Source: Oikopleura dioica (lineage: Eukaryota > Chordata > Appendicularia > Copelata > Oikopleuridae). From it: DNA of 64,000 nucleotides. Of the stretch, positions 35,301 to 48,586 are shown piece by piece. Numbering within the stretch: position 1 is the first letter of the stretch; each line of letters opens with the position of its first letter. A model generated the notes under the pieces. The model saw only the letters and a program-made list of their open reading frames with translations. It ran no database searches and was not told the DNA's origin. A program made the position numbers and the translations under genes. The stretch covers positions 126,501 to 190,500 of the forward strand of contig OU015566.1 in NCBI GenBank assembly GCA_907165135.1, given 5' to 3'.

Positions 35301-38300
35301 TGGTCATCGTTATCATGAATCGCCCAAAAACGAGGTCAAAATTTTGAAGCTTCGTTTTTGCCCTTATTTTATTTGCAGCGTTTCTGTCGTCTTCCAAGCG
35401 TCATTTTGGTTGATTCTGAGTCTCTCAAAACCAACAGAAAAAAATCCAAAAAAAAATTTTTTTTCGATGGTCATCGTTATCATGAATCGACCAAAAACGA
35501 GGTCAATATTTTGAAACTTCGTTTTTTGCCCTTATTTTATTTGCAGCGTTTCTGTCGTCTTCCAAGCGTCATTTTGGTTGATTCTGAGTCTCTCAAAATC
35601 AACAGAAAAAAAAAATCCAAAAAAAAAATTTTTTTTCGATGGTCATCGTTATCATGAATCGACCAAAAACAAGGTCAAAATTTTGAAACTTGGTTTTTTG
35701 CCCTTATTTTATTTGCAGCATTTCTGCCATCTTCTGGGCGTCATTTTGGTTGATTCTGATCTCTCAAAACCAATAGATAAAAGATGCAAAAAAATTTTTT
35801 TTTCGATGGTCATCGTTATCATGAATCGCCCTAAAACGAGGTCAAAATTTTGAAACTTCGTTCTTTGCCCTTATTTTATTTGCAGCGTGTCTGTTGTCTT
35901 CCAAGCGTCATTTTGGTTGATTCTGAGCTTCTCAAAACCAACAGAAAAAAAAAAATAATTTTTTTCGATGGTCATCGTTATCATGAATCCCCCAAAAACG
36001 AGGTCAAAATTTTGAAACTTCGTTTTTTGCCTTAATTTAATTTGCATTGTTTTTGTTCTCTTCTGAGCGTCATTTTGGTTGATTTTGAGCCTCTCAAAAC
36101 CAACAGAAAAAAAATTAAAAAAAATTTCTTTTTTTCGATGGTCATCGTTATCATGAATCGCCCAAAAACGAGGTCAAAATTTTGAAAATTCGTTTTTTGC
36201 TCTAGTTTTATTTGCAGCGTTTTTGCCGTCTTCAAAGCGTCATTTTGGCTGATTCTGAGCTTCTCAAAACCAACAGAAAAAAATTTTTTCGATGGTCATC
36301 GTTATCATGAATCGCCCAAAAACGAGGTCAAAATTTTGAAACTTCGTTTTTGCCCTAATTATATTTGCATTGTTTCTGCCGTTTTCCGAGCGTCATTTTG
36401 GTTGATTCTAAGCCTCTCAAAACAAACAGAAAAAAAAAAATTTTTTCGATGGTCATCGTTATCATGAATCGCCCAAAAACGAGGTCAAAATTTTGTAACT
36501 TCGTTTTTGCCCTAATTTTATTAGCAGCGTTTCTGCCGTCTTCCGAGCGTCATTTTGGTTGATTTTGAGCCTCTCAAAACCAACAGAAAAAAAAATAAAA
36601 AAAAAAATTTTTTTTTGATGGTCATCGTTATCATGAATCGCCCAAAAACGACGTCAAAATTTTGAAACTTCGTTTTTTGCCCTAATTATATTTGCATTAA
36701 TTCTGCTGTTCTCCGAGCGTCATTTTGGTTGATTCTGAGCATCTCAAAACCAACAGAAAAAAAATTAAAAAATAAAATTTTTTTTCGATGGTCATCGTTA
36801 TCATGAATCGCCCAAAACGAGGTCAAAATTTTGAAACTTCGTTTTTTGCCTTAATTTAATTTGCATTGTTTTTGTTGTCTTCTGAGCGTCATTTTGGTTG
36901 ATTTTGAGCCTCTCAAAACCAACAGAAAAAAAATTTAAATCAAATTTTTTTTTTTTCGATGGTCATCGTTATCATGAATCGCCCAAAAACGAGGTCAAAA
37001 TTTTGAAACTTCGTTCTTTGCCCTTATTTTATTTGCAGCGTGTCTGCCGTCTTCCGAGCGTCATTTTGGTTGATTCTGAGCTTCTCAAAACCAACAGAAA
37101 AATAATCCAAAAAAAAAAATTTTTTCGATGGTCATCGTTATCATGAATCGCCCAAAAACGAGGTCAAAATTTTAAAATTTCGTTTTTTGCCCTAATTTTA
37201 TTTGCAGCGTTTCTGCCGTCTTCCGAGCGTCATTTTGGTTGATTTTGAGCCTCTCAAAACCAACAGAAAAAAAAATTAAAAAAAAAATTTCTTTTTATCG
37301 ATGGTCATCGTTATCATGAATCGCCCAAAAACGAGGTCAAAATTTTGAAGCTTCGTTTTTTGCTCTCATTTTATTTGCAGCGTTTCTGCCGTCTTCCAAG
37401 CGTCATTTTGGTTGATTCTGAGCTTCTCAAAACCAACAGAAAAAAATCCAAAAAAAAAATTCTTTTTTCGATGGTCATCGTTATCATGAATCGCCCAAAA
37501 ACGAGGTCAAAATTTTGAAATTTCGTTTTTTGCCCTAATTTTATTTGCAGCGTTTCTGCCGTCTTCCGAGCGTTATTTTGGTTGATTCAGAGCCTCTCAA
37601 AACCAACAGAAAAAAGATTCAAAAAAAAATTTTTTTTCGATGGTCATCGTTATCATGAGTCGCCCAAAAATGAGGTCAAAATTTTAAAACTTCGTTTTTT
37701 GCCCTCATATTATTTGCATTGTTTCTGCCGTCTTCCAAGCGTCATTTTGGTTGATTCTGAGCCTCTCAAAACCAACAGAAAAAAAATTAAAAAATAAAAA
37801 TTTTTTTCGATGGTCATCGTTATCATGAATCGCCCAAAACGAGGTCAAAATTTTGAAACTTCGTTTTTTGCCCTAATTTCATTTGCAGCGTTTCTGCCGT
37901 TTCCCAAGCGTCATTTTGGTTGATTCAGAGCCTCTAAAAACCAACAGAAAAAAAATTCAAAAATAAAAATTTTTTTTCGATGGTCATCGTTATCATGAAT
38001 CGCCCAAAACGAGGTCAAAATTTTGAAACTTCGTTTTTTGCCCTTATTTTATTTGCAGCGTGTCTGCCGTCTTCTGAGCGTCATTTTGGTTGATTCTGAG
38101 CTTCTCAAAACCAACAGAAAAATAATCCAAAAAAAACAAATTTTTTCGATGGTCATCGTTATCATGAATCGCCCAAAAACGAGGTCAAAATTTTGAGACT
38201 TCGTTTTTTGCCCTTATTTTATTTGCAGCGTTTCTGCCGTTTTCCAAGCGTCATTTTGGTTGATTCATGACCTCTCAAAACTAACAGAAAAAAAAATCAA

Positions 38301-41300
38301 AAAAAAAATTTTTTTTCGATGGTCATCGTTATTATGAATCGCCCAAAAACGAGGTCAATATTTTGAAACTTCGTTTTTTGCCCTTATTTCATTTGCAGCG
38401 TTTCTGCCGTCTTCCAAGCGTCATTTTGGTTGATTCTGAGCTTCTCAAAACCAACAGAAAAAAAAATTCAAAAAAATAAATTTTTTTTTTCGATGGTCAT
38501 CGTTATCATGAATCGCCCAAAAACGAGGTCAAAATTTTGAAACTTCGTTGTTGGCCCTTATTTTATTTGCAGCGTTTCTGCCGTCTTCCGAGCGTCATTT
38601 TGATTGATTCTAAGCCTCTCAAATCAAACAGAAAAAAAAATTCAAAAAAAAAAATTTTTTTTCGATGGTCATCGTTATCATGAATCGCCCAAAAACGGGG
38701 TCAAAATTTTGAAACTTCGTTTTTGGCCCTAATTTTATAAGCAGCGTGTCTGCCGTCTACCGAGCGTCATTTTGGTTGATTCTGAGCTTCTCAAAACCAA
38801 CAGAAAAATAATTCAAAAAAAAAAATTTTTTCGATGGTCATCGTTATCATGAATCGCCCAAAAACGAGGTCAAAATTTTGAAGCTTCGTTTTTTGCCCTT
38901 ATTTTATTTGCAGCGTTTCTGTCGTCTTCCAAGCGTCATTTTGGTTGATTCTGAGTCTCTCAAAACCAACAGAAAAAAAAAATCCAAAAAAAAAATTTTT
39001 TTTTCGATGGTCATCGTTATCATGAATCGACCAAAAACAAGGTCAATATTTTGAAACTTCGTTTTTTGCCCTCATTTTATTTGCATTGTTTCTGCCGTCT
39101 TCCAAGCGTCATTTTGGTTGATTCTGAGTCTCTCAAAACCAACAGAAAAAAAAAAATCCAAAAAAAAAATTTTTTTTCGATGGTCATCGTTATCATGAAT
39201 CGACCAAAAACAAGGTCAAAATTTTGAAATGTGGTTTTTTGCCCTTATTTTATTTGCAGCATTTCTGCCATCTTCTGGGCGTCATTTTGGTTGATTCTGA
39301 TCTCTCAAAACCAATAGATAAAAGATGCAAAAAAATTTTTTTTTCGATGGTCATCGTTATCATGAATCGCCCTAAAACGAGGTCAAAATTTTGAAACTTC
39401 GTTCTTTGCCCATATTTTATTTGCAGCGTGTCTGTTGTCTTCCAAGCGTCATTTTGGTTGATTCTGAGCTTCTCAAAACCAACAGAAAAAAAAAAATAAT
39501 TTTTTTCGATGGTCATCGTTATCATGAATCCCCCAAAAACGAGGTCAAAATTTTGAAACTTCGTTTTTTGCCTTAATTTAATTTGCATTGTTTTTGTTCT
39601 CTTCTGAGCGTCATTTTGGTTGATTATGAGCCTCTCAAAACCAACAGAAAAAAAAATTAATAAAAATTTCTTTTTTTCGATGGTCATCGTTATCATGAAT
39701 CGCCCAAAAACGAGGTCAAAATTTTGAAAATTCGTTTTTTGCTCTAGTTTTATTTGCAGCGTTTTTGCCGTCTTCAAAGCGTCATTTTGGCTGATTCTGA
39801 GCTTCTCAAAACCAACAGAAAAAAAAAAATTTTTTTCGATGGTCATCGTTATCATGAATCGCCCAAAAACGAGGTCAAAATTTTGAAACTTCGTTTTTGC
39901 CCTAATTATATTTGCATTGTTTCTGCCGTTTTCCGAGCGTCATTTTGGTTGATTCTAAGCCTCTCAAAACAAACAGAAAAAAAATAAAAAAAAAAATTTT
40001 TTTTCGATGGTCATTGTTATCATGAATCGCCCAAAAACGAGGTCAAAATTTTGAAAATTCGTTTTTTGCTCTAGTTTTATTTGCAGCGTTTTTGCCGTCT
40101 TCAAAGCGTCATTTTGGCTGATTCTGAGCTTCTCAAAACCAACAGAAAAAAAAAAATTTTTTTCGATGGTCATCGTTATCATGAATCGCCCAAAAACGAG
40201 GTCAAAATTTTGAAACTTCGTTTTTGCCCTAATTATATTTGCATTGTTTCTGCCGTTTTCCGAGCGTCATTTTGGTTGATTCTAAGCCTCTCAAAACAAA
40301 CAGAAAAAAAATAAAAAAAAAAATTTTTTTTCGATGGTCATCGTTATCATGAATCGCCCAAAAACGAGGTCAAAATTTTTAAAACTTCGTTTTTTGCCCT
40401 AATTTTATTAGCAGCGTTTCTGCCGTCTTCCGAGCGTCATTTTGGTTGATTTTGAGCCTCTCAAAACCAACAGAAAAAAAAATAAAAAAAAAAATTTTTT
40501 TTTGATGGTCATCGTTATCATGAATCGCCCAAAAACGAGGTCAAAATTTTGAAACTTCGTTTTTTGCCCTTATTATATTTGCATTAATTCTGCTGTTCTC
40601 CGAGCGTCATTTTGGTTGATTCTGAGCCTCTCAAAACCAACAGAAAAAAAATTAAAAAATAAAAATTTTTTTCGATGGTCATCGTTATCATGAATCGCCC
40701 AAAACGAGGTCAAAATTTTGAAACTTCGTTTTTTGCCCTTATTTTATTTGCAGCGTTTCTGCCGTTTTCCAAGCGTCATTTTGGTTGATTCAGAGCCTCT
40801 AAAAACCAACAGAAAAAAAATTCAAAAATAAAAATTTTTTTTCGATGGTCATCGTTATCATGAATCGCCCAAAACGAGGTCAAAATTTTGAAACTTCGTT
40901 TTTTGCCTTAATTTGATTTGCATTGTTTTTGTTGTCTTTTGAGCGTCATTTTGGTTGATTTTGAGCCTCTCAAAACCAACAGAAAAAAAATTTAAAAAAA
41001 TTTTTTTCGATGGTCATCGTTATCATGAATCGCCCAAAAACGAGGTCAAAATTTTGAAACTTTGTTCTTTGCCCTTATTTTATTTGCAGCGTGTCTGCCG
41101 TCTTCCGAGCGTCATTTTGGTTGATTCTGAGCTTCTCAAAACCAACAGAAAAAATCCAAAAAATTTTTTCGATGGTCATCGTTATCATGAATCGCCCAAA
41201 AACGAGGTCAAAATTTTAAAATTTCGTTTTTGCCCTAATTTTATTTGCAGCGTTTCTGCCGTCTTCCGAGCGTCATTTTGGTTGATTTTGACCCTTTCAA

Positions 41301-44300
41301 AACCAACAGAAAAAAAAATTAAAAAAAAAATTCTTTTTATCGATAGTCATCGTTATCATGAATCGCCCAAAAACGAGGTCAAAATTTTGAAGCTTCGTTT
41401 TTTGCTCTCATTTTATTTGCAGCGTTTCTGCCGTCTTCCAAGCGTCATTTTGGTCGATTCTGAGCTTATCAAAACCAACAGAAAAAAATCCAAAAAAAAA
41501 ATTCTTTTTTCGATGGTCATCGTTATCATGAATCGCCCAAAAACGAGGTCAAAATTTTTAAATTTCGTTTTTTGCCCTAATTTTATTTGCAGCGTGTCTG
41601 CCGTCTTCCGAGCGTTATTTTGATTGATTCTGAGCCTCTAAAAACCAAGAGAAAAAAATTCAAAAATAAAAATTTTTTTTCGATGGTCATCGTTATAATG
41701 AATCGCCCAAAACGAGGTCAAAATTTTGAAACTTCGTTTTTTGCCTTAATTTCATTTGCAGCGTTTCTGCCGTTTTCCAAGCGTCATTTTTGTTGATTCA
41801 GAGCCTCTCAAAACCAACAGAAAAAAATTCAAAAATAAAAATTTTTTTTCGATGGTCATCGTTATCATGAATCGCCCAAAACGAGGTCAAAATTTTGAAA
41901 CTTCGTTTTTTGCTCTAATTTCATTTGCAGCGTTTCTGCCGTTTTCCAAGCGTCATTTTGGTTGATTCAGAGCCTCTCAAAACCAACAGAAAAAAAATTA
42001 AAAAAAAATTTTTTTTCGATGGTCATCGTTATCATGAATCGCCCGAAAACGAGGTCAAAATTTTGAAACTTCGTTTTTTGCCCTCATTTTATTTGCATTG
42101 TTTCTGCCGTCTTCCAAGCGTCATTTTGGTTGATTCTGAGCCTCTCAAAACCAACAGAAAAAAAATTAAAAAATAAAAATTTTTTTCGATGGTCATCGTT
42201 ATCATGAATCGCCCAAAAACGAGGTCAATATTTTGAAACTTCGTTTTTTGCCCTTATTTTATTTGCAGCGTTTCTGCCGTCTTCCAAGCGTCATTTTGGT
42301 TGATTCTGAGCTTCTCAAAACCAACAGAAAAAAATTCAAAAAATAAATTTTTTCGATGGTCATCGTTATCATGAATCGCCCAAAAACGAGGTGAAAATTT
42401 TGAAACTGTGTTTTTGGCCCTTATTTTATTTGCAGCGTTTCTGCCGTCTTCCGAGCGTTATTTGGATTGATTCTAAGCCTCTCAAAACAAACAGAAAAAA
42501 TTAAAAAAATTTTTTCGATGGTCATCGTTATCATGAATCGCCCAAAAACGAGGTCAAAATTTTGAAACTTCGTTTTTGCCCTTATTTTATTAGCAGCTTG
42601 TCTGCCGTCTTCCGAGCGTCATTTTGGTTGATTCTGAGCTTCTCAAAACCAACAGAAAAATAATTCAAAAAAAAAAATTTTTTCGATGGTCATCGTTATC
42701 ATGAATCGCCCAAAAACGAGGTCAAAATTTTGAAGCTTCGTTTTTTGCCCTTATTTTATTTGCAGCGCTTCTGCCGTCTTCCAAGCGTCATATCATATGA
42801 CTCATATGGTTGATTCTGAGCTTCTTAAAACCAAAAGAAAAAAATTCGAAAAAAAATTGTTTTTCGATGGTCATCGTTATCATGAATCGCCCAAAAACGA
42901 GGTCAATATTTTGAAACTTCGTTTTTTGCCCTAATTTTATTTGCAGCGTTTCTGTCGTCTTCCAAGCGTCATTTTGGTTGATTCTGAGTCTCTCAAAACC
43001 AACAGAAAAAAAAATCCAAAAAAAAAATTTTTTTTCGATGGTCATCGTTATCATGAATCGACCAAAAACAAGGTCAAAATTTTGAAACTTGGTTTTTGCC
43101 CTTATTTTATTTGCAGCGTTTCTGCCGTCTTCCGAGTGTCATTTTGGTTGATTCTGAGCCTCTCAAAATAAACAGAAAAAAATCCAAAAAAAAATTTTTT
43201 TTTTCGATGGTCATCGTTATCAAGAATCGCCCAAAAACGAGGTCAAAATTTTGAAACTTCGTTTTTTGCCCTTATTTTATTTGCAGCATTTCTGCCATCT
43301 TCTGGGCGTCATTTTGGTTGATTCTGATCTCTCAAAACCAATAGATAAAAGATGCAAAAAAATTTTTTTTTCGATGGTCATCGTTATCATGAATCGCCCT
43401 AAAACGAGGTCAAAATTTTGAAACTTCGTTCTTTGCCCTTATTTTATTTGCAGCGTGTCTGTTGTCTTCCAAGCGTCATTTAGGTTGATTCTGAGCTTCT
43501 CAAAACCAACAGAAACAGAAAAAAAAAATTTTTTTTCGATGGTCATCGTTATCATGAATCCCCCAAAAACGAGGTCAAAATTTTGAAACTTCGTTTTTTG
43601 CCTTAATTTAATTTGCATTGTTTTTGTTCTCTTCTGAGCGTCATTTTGGTTGATTTTGAGCCTCTCAAAACCAACAGAAAAAAAAATTAAAAAAAATTTC
43701 TTTTTTTCGATGGTCATCGTTATCATGAATCGCCCAAAAACGAGGTCAAAATTTTGAAAATTCGTTTTTTGCTCTAGTTTATTTGCAGCGTTTTTGCCGT
43801 CTTCCAAGCGTCATTTTGGTTGATTCTGAGCTTCTCAAAACCAACAGAAAAAAAAAAAATTTTTTTCGATGGCCATCGTTATCATGAATCGCCCAAAAAC
43901 GAGGTCAAAATTTTGAAACTTCGTTTTTGCCCTAATTATATTTGCATTGTTTCTGCCGTTTACCGAGCGTCATTTTGGTTGATTCTAAGCCTCTCAAAAC
44001 AAACAGAAAAAAAATTAAAAAAAAAATTTTTTTTCGATGGTCATCGTTATCATGAATCGCCCAAAAACGAGGTCAAAATTTTGAAACTTCGTTTTTGCCC
44101 TTATTATATTTGCATTGTTTCTGCCGTTTACCGAGCGTCATTTAGGTTGATTCTAAGCCTCTCAAAACAAACAGAAAAAAATTAAAAAAAAATTTTTCGA
44201 TGGTCGTCGTTATCATGAGTCGCCCAAAAACGAGGTCAAAATTTTGAAACTTCGTTTTTGCCCTAATTATATTTGCATTAATTCTGCTGTTCTCCGAGCG

Positions 44301-47300
44301 TCATTTTGGTTGATTCTGAGCCTCTCAAAACCAACAGAAAAAAAATTAAAAAATAAATATTTTTTTCGATGGTCATCGTTATCATGAATCGCCCAAAACG
44401 AGGTCAAAATTTTGAAACTTCGTTTTTTGCCCTTATTTTATTTGCAGCGTTTCTGCCGTTTTCCAAGCGTCATTTTGGTTGATTCAGAGCCTCTAAAAAC
44501 CAACAGAAAAAAAATTCAAAAATAAAAATTTTTTTTCGATGGTCATCGTTATCATGAATCGCCCAAAACGAGGTCAAAATTTTGAAACTTCGTTTTTTGC
44601 CTTAATTTAATTTGCATTGTTTTTGTTGTCTTCTGAGCGTCATTTTGGTTGATTTTGAGCCTCTCAAAACCAACAGAAAAAAAATTAAAAAAAATTTTTT
44701 TTTTTTCGATGGTCATCGTTATCATGAATCGCCCAAAAACGAGGTCAAAATTTTGAAACTTTGTTCTTTGCCCTTATTTTATTTGCAGCGTGTCTGCCGT
44801 CTTCCGAGCGTCATTTTGGTTGATTCTGAGCTTCTCAAAACCAACAGAAAAATAATCCAAAAAAAAAAATTTTTTCGATGGTCATCGTTATCATGAATCG
44901 CCCAAAAACGAGGTCAAAATTTTAAAATTTCGTTTTTTGCCCTAATTTTATTTGCAGCGTTTCTGCCGTCTTCCGAGCGTCATTTTGGTTGATTTTGACC
45001 CTTTCAAAACCAACAGAAAAAAAAATTAAAAAAAAATTTCTTTTTATCGATGGTCATCGTTATCATGAATCGCCCAAAAACGAGGTCAAAATTTTGAAGC
45101 TTCGTTTTTTGCTCTCATTTGATTTGCAGCGTTTCTGCCGTCTTCCAAGCGTCATTTTGGTTGATTCTGAGCTTCTCAAAACCAGCAGAAAAAAATCCAA
45201 AAAAAAAATTCTTTTTTCGATGGTCATCGTTATCATGAATCGCCCAAAAACGAGGTAAAAATTTTGAAATTTCGTTTTTTGCCCTAATTTTATTTGCAGC
45301 GTTTCTGCCGTCTTCCGAGCGTTATTTTGATTGATTCTGAGCCTCTAAAAACCAACAGAAAAAAATTCAAAAATAAAAATTTTTTTTCGATGGTCATCGT
45401 TATCATGAATCGCCCAAAACGAGGTCAAAATTTTGAAACTTCGTTTTTTGCCCTAATTTCATTTGTAGCGTTTCTGCCGTTTTCCAAGCGTCATTTTGGT
45501 TGATTCAGAGCCTCTCAAAACCAACAGAAAAAAAATTAAAAAAAAATTTTTTTTCGATGGTCATCGTTATCATGAATCGCCCGAAAACGAGGTCAAAATT
45601 TTGAAACTTCGTTTTTTGCCCTCATTTTATTTGCATTGTTTCTGCCGTCTTCCAAGCGTCATTTTGGTTGATTCTGAGCCTCTCAAAACCAACAGAAAAA
45701 AAATTAAAAAATAAAAATTTTTTCGATGGTCATCGTTATCATGAATCGCCCAAAAACGAGGTCAATATTTTGAAACTTCGTTTTTTGCCCTTATTTTATT
45801 TGCAGCGTTTCTGCCGTCTTCCAAGCGTCATTTTGGTTGATTCTGAGCTTCTCAAAACCAACAGAAAAAAAAATTCAAAAAAATAAATTTTTTTTTCGAT
45901 GGTCATCGTTATCATGAATCGCCCAAAAACGAGGTGAAAATTTTGAAACTGTGTTTTTGGCCCTTATTTTATTTGCAGCGTTTCTGCCGTCTTCCGAGCG
46001 TCATTTTGGTTGATTCTGAGCTTCTCAAAACCAACAGAAAAATAATTCAAAAAAAAAATTTTTTCGATGGTCATCGTTATCATGAATCGCCCAAAAACGA
46101 GGTCAAAATTTTGAAGCTTCGTTTTTTGCCCTTATTTTATTTGCAGCGCTTCTGCCGTCTTCCAAGCGTCATATGGTTGATTCTGAGCTTCTTAAAACCA
46201 AAAGAAAAAAATTCGAAAAAAAATTTTTTTTCGATGGTCATCGTTATCATGAATCGCCCAAAAACGAGGTCAATATTTTGAAACTTGGTTTTTGCCCTTA
46301 TTTTATTTGCAGCGTTTCTGCCGTCTTCCGAGTGTCATTTTGGTTGATTCTGAGTCTCTCAAAACCAACAGAAAAAAAAAATCCAAAAAAAAAATTTTTT
46401 TTCGATGGTCATCGTTATCATGAATCGACCAAAAACAAGGTCAAAATTTTGAAACTTGGTTTTTTGCCCTTATTTTATTTGCAGCGTTTCTGCCGTCTTC
46501 CGAGTGTCATTTTGGTTGATTCTGAGCCTCTCAAAGTAAACAGAAAAAAATCCAAAAAAAAATTTTTTTTTTCGATGGTCATCGTTATCAAGAATCGCCC
46601 AAAAACGAGGTCAAAATTTTGAAACTTCGTTTTTTGCCCTTATTTTATTTGCAGCATTTCTGCCATCTTCTGGGCGTCATTTTGGTTGATTCTGATCTCT
46701 CAAAACCAATAGATAAAAGATGCAAAAAAATTTTTTTTTCGATGGTCATCGTTATCATGAATCGCCCTAAAACGAGGTCAAAATTTTGAAACTTCGTTCT
46801 TTGCCCTTATTTTATTTGCAGCGTGTCTGTTGTCTTCCAAGCGTCATTTTGGTTGATTCTGAGCTTCTCAAAACCAACAGAAAAAAAAAAATTTTCGATG
46901 GTCATCGTTATCATGAATCCCCCAAAAACGAGGTCAAAATTTTGAAACTTCGTTTTTGCCTTAATTTAATTTGCATTGTTTTTGTTCTCTTCTGAGCGTC
47001 ATTTTGGTTGATTTTGAGCCTCTCAAAACCAACAGAAAAAAAAATTAAAAAAAATTTCTTTTTTTCGATGGTCATCGTTATCATGAATCGCCCAAAAACG
47101 AGGTCAAAATTTTGAAAATTCGTTTTTTGCTCTAGTTTTATTTGCAGCGTTTTCGCCGTCTTCCAAGCGTCATTTTGGTTGATTCTGAGCTTCTCAAAAC
47201 CAACAGAAAAAAAAATTTTTCGATGGCCATCGTTATCATGAATCGCCCAAAAACGAGGTCAAAATTTTGAAACTTCGTTTTTGCCCTAATTATATTTGCA

Positions 47301-47565
47301 TTGTTTCTGCCGTTTACCGAGCGTCATTTTGGTTGATTCTAAGCCTCTCAAAACAAACAGAAAAAATTAAAAAAATTTTTTCGATGGTCATCGTTATCAT
47401 GAATCGCCCAAAAACGAGGTCAAAATTTTGAAACTTCGTTTTTGCCCTAATTATATTTGCATTAATTCTGCTGTTCTCCGAGCGTGCTTTTGGTTGATTC
47501 AGAGCCTTTCAAAACCAACAGAAAAAAAATTCAAATAAAAAAAAATTTTTTTCGATGGTCATCGT
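29397..47565 (-). repeat. Satellite array B, about 106 monomers with higher-order repeats
   Basis: The same satellite as array A, in minus orientation throughout, period mostly 168-172 bp. Typical sense motifs as written on the plus strand: CGATGGTCATCGTTATCATG, ATCGCCCAAAAACGAGGTC, TTATTTGCAGCG, CAAGCGTCATTTTGGTTGA, CTCAAAACCAACAG. Higher-order structure: a monomer lacking CATGAAT (GTTATCGCCCAAAAACGAGG) recurs near 30764, 32098, 33459 and 34806, about every 1.35 kb (eight monomers). To the right, landmarks such as GTGTCTGTTGTCTTCC recur near 35886, 39428, 43455 and 46823, giving a larger unit of about 3.4-4.0 kb. Open frames up to 222 codons are periodic and shared among monomers, so I do not call them genes. 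Confidence 0.95.
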
Positions 47566-48586
47566 TGATACGAATACGGGAAAGAACTAAGACAAAAAAA
47601 TTAAAATTGAATTTATCTCTCACAAATTATTTTACGCCAATTAGGTTGATCGAGCATGAAATTCACGGTTAAATTGTTCTGATGATTTTGGAGCCAAATC
47701 TCGGATAATGCATGAGTTCATAAAATCTCTATTTTTCCTTCATAACGTACGCGTTATTTCACACTCACAAAGGCACATTAGCCACCCGTTTCGACGGTTT
47801 TTGTTAAAAAATTCTAGTGCTCACAATCTCTTTCCAATATTCTGCTCTGGTAAATATTATTTGATGGATCAAGCTGACTCTTCTATGATTTCAAACGACG
47901 ACATCTTCTCGACAATTGGACTATTCAACTGGTATTCTTCTTCAACTACTTCGAAGCTGTTGCATGATACTTTCATCCTCTAGCTGAGTTCCGCTTTGCG
48001 CGGCTTGACAGTGTGACCCCGTGCTCCTCGGGATGGCGCTGTCTGTAAGTGCTCCTGGTAGGCAAAATTGATTGAACACCTTTTTGGCTCGCTTTAGGGA
48101 AACTGACCATTCTCCTCAAAACCGACAAAACTGCAGCTTCAACAATGGCGGCGACTTCTTCTCCAACGACAACGATCACGCAATGGACTGACAACGAATA
48201 TGGAACTGGCTTTGGTAAACATTTTAACGAAAAGGATTTTTATCGATAAGGGATATGGCAACATAGTTGGAAATTGAACTTATTGATAAAATTGAATTTT
48301 TGCGATAAAATTCGAAGCGAACGTGGCTGTTGAAGCGAAATTGAAATCAACGAAGAAAAACAAATGCGCGAAAGCGCTTCACCATATTTGGAAAGAAAAA
48401 CAGCGGCGCGAAATGCGCTGCGCCTTATTTGGAAATGAAAGCACCTGCGCGAAATGCAAAATTGAAAATTTGAAAATTTGGAAATCACTCTCTTCAAACC
48501 AAAAATAATACAGCCACGTTTCGTATTTTGGCCTCATTCTTCAGCAGGAATTCTAGCTTAGAGAGATTTGCAGTTAATCGGCATCA
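47566..48586 (+). mobile_element. 5' LTR (1021 bp) of a split LTR element
   Basis: Reads TGATACGAATACGGG...GTTAATCGGCATCA and is preceded by satellite ending ATCGT (47561-47565). Exactly as long as the LTR at 17688-18708 and almost identical to it. It contains the GC-rich block at about 47985-48060 with GTGACCCCGTG, TGTCTGTAAGTGCTCCTGGTAG (a good splice-donor match), then GCGCGAAAGCGCTTCACC and TAGCTTAGAGAG near the end. Low divergence between the two LTRs suggests a fairly recent insertion. Confidence 0.9.

Noticed and set aside
40955-41623. 222-codon open frame in array B
   Set aside because: It is four satellite monomers read through in one frame by chance indels; the same peptides occur throughout the array.
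47708-47983. 91-codon open frame in the 1021-bp LTR, with a counterpart at 18292-18564
   Set aside because: It spans the LTR's GC-rich block, is shared only because the LTRs are copies, and differs by frame changes at its N-terminus.
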